DNA from: Candidatus Cloacimonadota bacterium
Lineage (GTDB): Bacteria > Cloacimonadota > Cloacimonadia > Cloacimonadales > TCS61
Length of the DNA stretch: 8,443 nucleotides
Reading direction: 5' to 3'
Assembly: GCA_030626645.1 (NCBI GenBank)
Contig: DAOUTP010000066.1
Location: 1 to 8,443 of the forward strand
Shown: one piece after another, positions 6,360 to 8,443 of the stretch
Layout: every line of letters starts with the position of its first letter
Numbering within the stretch: the stretch's first letter is position 1
Notes under the pieces: generated by a model
What the model saw: only the letters and a program-made list of their open reading frames with translations
Told to the model about the DNA's origin: nothing
Database searches by the model: none
Made by a program: the position numbers and the translations under genes

Positions 6360-7679
6360 CTAATCCTCAGTGAATATTGATTCGAAATTACCCAAATAGG
6401 GAACTGCATCATATTTACCCATCAGATAATCTTTATTAAAAGTAGCATCATTTCTAACTGTTTTATAATCAAGTAGAGAGTATAATTCTGAAGCACCATA
6501 TTTATCTTTTCTTGTAAGATATATTTGATCTCGTCTTAAATATCTTTTGTTCATTACCAATGTATTATGTGTTGCAAAAATTAATTGAGCATTATTATTG
6601 TTTATCTTTTTGGAATTAAATAATGAAACCAGAACTAAAAATAAATTAGGGTGTAACCTTGCATCCATTTCGTCTACAACAAGTATCATACCTTCGTGCA
6701 ATGCAGCCAGTATTGGGCCGATTAATGCAAAAAACTTTTTTGTACCATCTGATTCATGTTCAGTAAAATTAAAAGAAGTTTTACCGACTTTTTCTTTATT
6801 AGAATTATAAACACTATGGTAAGTATCCAGCGTCATTGAAAACCAATTTTCAATTCCTTTATCTTTAATATCTTTTTTAAATTCACTTGAAAAATTATCT
6901 AATTTTTCTCTGTTCTCATTAATCGTAATATCTTCAATACCCATATCGGCAAAACTCAAAGCTTTAAGAATTTCTTCTTTTTGATTTGGTTCTTCCATAA
7001 GATCTGCTGTAATCGCCAGAAAATTATTGTCTGCAATAGAAGTAATATCACGTAAACTTGAAAACCAATTCATTACCAATCCTGTTAATGGAGCATTCTC
7101 TCCCTTGATATTGGCTATTAAAGACAAAAAAAGCGTTGTTTTATTAAAATCACCTACACTTTTATAAACCTGTTTACCTTCTTTGAATTTATCCCTATTT
7201 ATAATTTCATTTCCGATACGTGTAAATAAAGTAGATTCGCTTGTCGTAAATCTGGCAAAAAGCCATTCAGCTTCCACTCTTTTTTTACTTATCTGAAATC
7301 CATATCTAAAGATTATATGCTTGTTTGCGGATAACTTTTCGTTATCATTAGGAACGATAAAAGTAATCTCAAAAGAAGAAGGTTCGTTTTTAGTTTCCTC
7401 ACTTAACTTAAAGCTTTGTACTTCAATATCCTTTCCATAAGTACTTTCTTTTGCTGAGTTAAAAACATATTCACCCATAAATCCAATAGCAGCTATAAAA
7501 TTACTTTTACCACTGGCATTTGCTCCGAAAATAGCAGCACTAGTTAAAATATTAGTTTTATTTAGTGTAACAATGGAATCTTGTAAGTTCTTTTTGGAAA
7601 TTGACGAAGAAGCAATCATACTTAGCTTTGCTAATTCTTTGAAGGATAGGTAGTTCTCAACTTGGAATTCTAATAACAT
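6360..7679 (-). CDS. rloA: RloA-like AAA/ABC-type ATPase (COG1106 style), partner of RloB
   Basis: An SMC/ABC-like ATPase of the AAA_15/AAA_21 kind, 439 residues, full length for the family. It opens with the typical LLEFQVENYLSFKE (2-15). Walker A is GANASGKS (52-59), a signature-like ESDGTKKFFAL follows (309-319), Walker B is MILVVDEMDARLHP (331-344; D336, catalytic E337) and the switch histidine is H371 in IFATHNT, followed by RRDQIYLT. The central ~200 residues are variable, as expected for the sensing insert. The ribosome site is good (GAGG, 5 bases before ATG). It has its own promoter and is separated from rplS upstream by a strong terminator. Such ATPases in two-gene pairs with Toprim proteins (PARIS AriA/AriB is a well-known comparison) hold the nuclease inactive until triggered. 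That mechanism is inferred here by analogy only. Confidence 0.88.
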   Translation of the reverse strand: MLLEFQVENYLSFKELAKLSMIASSSISKKNLQDSIVTLNKTNILTSAAIFGANASGKSNFIAAIGFMGEYVFNSAKESTYGKDIEVQSFKLSEETKNEPSSFEITFIVPNDNEKLSANKHIIFRYGFQISKKRVEAEWLFARFTTSESTLFTRIGNEIINRDKFKEGKQVYKSVGDFNKTTLFLSLIANIKGENAPLTGLVMNWFSSLRDITSIADNNFLAITADLMEEPNQKEEILKALSFADMGIEDITINENREKLDNFSSEFKKDIKDKGIENWFSMTLDTYHSVYNSNKEKVGKTSFNFTEHESDGTKKFFALIGPILAALHEGMILVVDEMDARLHPNLFLVLVSLFNSKKINNNNAQLIFATHNTLVMNKRYLRRDQIYLTRKDKYGASELYSLLDYKTVRNDATFNKDYLMGKYDAVPYLGNFESIFTED

Positions 7680-7703
7680 ATTAACCTCGCTTTTATGTGG
7701 AGA

Positions 7704-7732
7704 ACTATTTTATACTAGATGATTATTGTCAA
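7704..7732 (-). promoter_or_regulatory. Promoter of the RloAB operon
   Basis: On the minus strand TTGACA (7727-7732) is followed after exactly 17 bases by AATAGT (7704-7709, four of six TATAAT positions). A TAAAAT closer in (14-base spacing) is an alternative. Transcription would begin near 7697, leaving an 18-base leader before the gene start, with the GAGG ribosome site inside it. Confidence 0.5.
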
Positions 7733-7737
7733 CTAAA

Positions 7738-7754
7738 ATGAGAAAAAATCTCAT
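7738..7754. promoter_or_regulatory. Inverted repeat just upstream of the RloAB promoter, possible operator
   Basis: ATGAGA (7738-7743) and TCTCAT (7749-7754) are perfect inverted arms around five A. The repeat ends five bases upstream of the -35 box. Such a position would suit a regulator site or an A-tract UP-like element. No regulator gene is present in the cassette, so if it is bound, the binder is elsewhere. Confidence 0.4.
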
Positions 7755-7784
7755 ATATTAACAAAATAGTGGCGACTGATTATG

Positions 7785-7794
7785 TTGTGTGTAA
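7785..7794 (-). repeat. Right copy of the 10-base inverted repeat bounding the RloAB cassette
   Basis: TTGTGTGTAA on the plus strand, the exact reverse complement of TTACACACAA at 5649-5658. It lies about 50 bases upstream of the RloA -35. The segment between the two copies is 2146 bases including the arms and contains just rloA, rloB and their promoter. Confidence 0.45.
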
Positions 7795-7842
7795 TGTGTA
7801 TATCCCCGTCAATTTTGTCGCGAACACCCCCGATTTTGGGGT

Positions 7843-7866
7843 TGTATACGACATATGTCGTATACA
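7843..7866. repeat. Perfect 24-base palindrome
   Basis: TGTATACGACAT is followed directly by its own reverse complement, with no spacer and no mismatch. Under equal base use the chance of a 12-base arm at a given point is 4^-12, so it is not expected by chance in 8.4 kb. It could be a dimeric protein site (regulator, recombinase or resolution site). It is directly preceded by the CCCC-GGGG hairpin. Confidence 0.75.
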
Positions 7867-7871
7867 TTTCA

Positions 7872-7918
7872 TTTAGATTTCATTATATTTTTTCTAATGA
7901 ATTATACTTAAATCTAAA
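7872..7918. repeat. Bulged stem-loop (TTTAGATTT/AAATCTAAA with inner CATTA/TAATG)
   Basis: The outer arms TTTAGATTT (7872-7880) and AAATCTAAA (7910-7918) are perfect. Directly inside, CATTA (7881-7885) pairs with TAATG (7895-7899), leaving a 10-base bulge on the right side and a 9-base loop. ATTTCATT also occurs twice here, 11 bases apart (7866 and 7877). It is AT-rich, so some of this could be chance. Confidence 0.4.
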
Positions 7919-7990
7919 CTTCTTATAAAAAACTATTGCAAGTTTATCAATTTTACTTTTTTGTAAAGATTTTTAATTTCCGTATCTGTC

Positions 7991-8010
7991 ATTCCCGTGG
8001 AAACGGGAAT
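7991..8010. repeat. dRS3-like repeat (ATTCCC-N8-GGGAAT)
   Basis: The 20 bases form ATTCCCGT-GGAA-ACGGGAAT: an 8-pair stem closed by a GGAA tetraloop, preceded by TGTC and followed by CCA. It fits the form ATTCCC, eight bases, GGGAAT used for the Neisseria dRS3 repeat, a known target for filamentous phage integration there. The similar TCATTCCCGCGAAAGCGGGAATCC family is scattered in many genomes. The GC-rich arms stand out from the AT-rich surroundings. Confidence 0.7.
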
Positions 8011-8015
8011 CCATA

Positions 8016-8067
8016 AACCTTGAGATCGCTTCTCATAAGATTTCTTGCAGTTAGCAATCTTAAGGTT
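8016..8067. repeat. Hairpin closed by AACCTT/AAGGTT, first copy
   Basis: AACCTTGAGAT (8016-8026) pairs with ATCTTAAGGTT (8057-8067) over 11 positions, one of them a G-T pair. An alternative inner fold also exists: TTGC (8045-8048) with GCAA (8054-8057), extended by AAGA/TCTT, which would compete with the outer stem. Confidence 0.45.
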
Positions 8068-8103
8068 GGAAAATATTGAAAGAAACCATGCCAAAGGCAG
8101 GTA

Positions 8104-8156
8104 AACCTTTAAAGAATTAATTCCAAAGATAAAATGAAGGAAATCCTTTTAAGGTT
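8104..8156. repeat. Hairpin closed by AACCTT/AAGGTT, second copy
   Basis: The arm starting AACCTTTAAAGAATT (8104-8118) pairs with the arm ending CCTTTTAAGGTT (8145-8156) with two mismatches, and after a three-base bulge TCC (8122-8124) meets GGA (8139-8141). Total length is 53 bases, almost equal to the first copy (52), and both end in TTAAGGTT. The inner sequences differ. Confidence 0.4.
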
Positions 8157-8162
8157 AAGCAC

Positions 8163-8194
8163 AAAAAAAAGGGAGTTCGAAATATCGAACTCCC
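8163..8194 (-). terminator. Intrinsic terminator of rplS
   Basis: Read on the minus strand: a perfect 10-pair stem, GGGAGTTCGA (8185-8194) with TCGAACTCCC (8171-8180), a four-base loop, then eight T (8163-8170). It begins 22 bases after the rplS stop codon. On the plus strand the hairpin is followed only by ATTATTATTGTTTT, so it may also work weakly in reverse. Confidence 0.93.
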
Positions 8195-8216
8195 CATTAT
8201 TATTGTTTTAAAGATA

Positions 8217-8443
8217 TTAATATCTTCTTTTTTCTTTTACACGTGCAGCTTTACCTTTAGCTTCTCTCAGATAGAAGAGCTTAGCTCTGCGCACACGACC
8301 AAATCTTACAACGTCGATCTTATCGATATTGGGTGAGTTAAGCGGGAAAATACGCTCAACACCAACTCCATTACTTATTTTTCTTACAGTGAATGTCTTG
8401 GAAATTTGTGCTCCTCTTCTCTGGATCACGATTCCCTGAAAAA
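8217..8443 (-). CDS. rplS: 50S ribosomal protein L19, C-terminal part (runs off the right edge)
   Basis: L19 lies at the 30S-50S interface of the ribosome. The 75 visible codons read FQGIVIQRRG, then TFTVRKISNGVGVERIFP, DVVRFGRVRRAKLFYLRE and a basic C-terminal KGKAARVKEKRRY, which is the conserved C-terminal two thirds of the family. The reading frame stays open to the window edge. The GTG at 8427-8429 that could be taken as a start is the internal Val of FQGIVIQRRG, not a start. The gene is last in its transcription unit, being followed by a strong terminator. In many bacteria it ends the rpsP-rimM-trmD-rplS operon, whose other genes would lie outside the window. Confidence 0.96.
   Translation of the reverse strand, partial: FQGIVIQRRGAQISKTFTVRKISNGVGVERIFPLNSPNIDKIDVVRFGRVRRAKLFYLREAKGKAARVKEKRRY

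Larger units (their letters stand above)
7795..8162. other. Gene-free stretch dense in palindromes between the RloAB cassette and the rplS terminator
   Basis: No credible reading frame, tRNA or rRNA is seen on either strand. The stretch holds, in order, a short CCCC/GGGG hairpin (7827-7830 with 7838-7841), a perfect 24-base palindrome, a bulged stem-loop, a dRS3-like repeat and two hairpins with matching AACCTT/AAGGTT ends. These are listed separately. It looks like accumulated intergenic repeats or the scar of repeated insertion. Confidence 0.6.

Noticed and set aside
8132..8216. Short reading frame from the ATG at 8134
   Set aside because: About two dozen codons running through the rplS terminator, with no ribosome binding site. 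The composition is that of the hairpins, not of a protein.
7795..8216. CRISPR array or tRNA in the repeat-rich gap
   Set aside because: The repeats are single palindromes of different sequence without regular spacers, and no cloverleaf with a T-loop was found.
8217..8429. rplS starting at a GTG at 8429
   Set aside because: The codon is the internal Val of the conserved FQGIVIQRRG segment, and the frame stays open to the window edge, so the gene is cut by the window rather than short.

Overview
The window is an AT-rich bacterial chromosome segment of 8443 bases. It holds two gene fragments at the edges, seven complete protein genes, and an unusually structured non-coding stretch near the right end. 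Gene content (a periplasmic TPR protein, a DUF5683-type membrane protein, a small FN3 lipoprotein with an N-terminal NPLDP motif, and a WecA/TagO-like transferase) suggests a double-membrane bacterium of the FCB group or a relative; a Cloacimonadota-like lineage would fit. The lineage is an inference from protein style, not a database match.

Left part, all on the minus strand. A WecA-type polyprenyl-phosphate GlcNAc-1-phosphate transferase (2899-3972) is followed by a tightly packed run: exported TPR protein (1413-2819), DUF5683-like membrane protein (829-1407), FN3 lipoprotein (446-829) and the start of a UvrD/Rep/PcrA helicase (1-444, running off the window). Junctions in this run are 5 bases, a 1-base TAATG overlap and 1 base, so it is probably one transcript that joins envelope genes to a DNA repair helicase.

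Middle part, plus strand. After a 183-base divergent promoter region with two inverted repeats come smpB (4156-4599) and a zinc-dependent phospholipase C / S1-P1 nuclease-fold protein (4736-5590). The latter has a complete metal-ligand set but no visible signal peptide. A hairpin with a short U-tract and a possible 33-codon reading frame compete for the space between them.

Right part. Two minus-strand genes, an AAA/ABC-type ATPase (RloA-like, 6360-7679) and a Toprim-like RloB family protein (5659-6357), form a two-gene cassette of the kind found in restriction and defence loci. It has its own promoter with an upstream inverted repeat. It sits between the phospholipase-like gene and rplS, and a 10-base inverted repeat (TTACACACAA / TTGTGTGTAA) lies exactly at its two outer edges (5649-5658 and 7785-7794), so it may have moved in as a unit. 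A short GC-rich patch lies at the left junction.

From 7795 to 8216 there is no gene. This stretch holds a perfect 24-base palindrome, a bulged stem-loop, a dRS3-like ATTCCC-N8-GGGAAT repeat, two consecutive hairpins both closed by AACCTT/AAGGTT, and a textbook intrinsic terminator for rplS. The 3' part of rplS (ribosomal protein L19) fills the right edge.

The best candidates for something new are the RloAB cassette with its boundary repeats, the palindrome cluster beside it, and the signal-less zinc phospholipase/nuclease-like protein.
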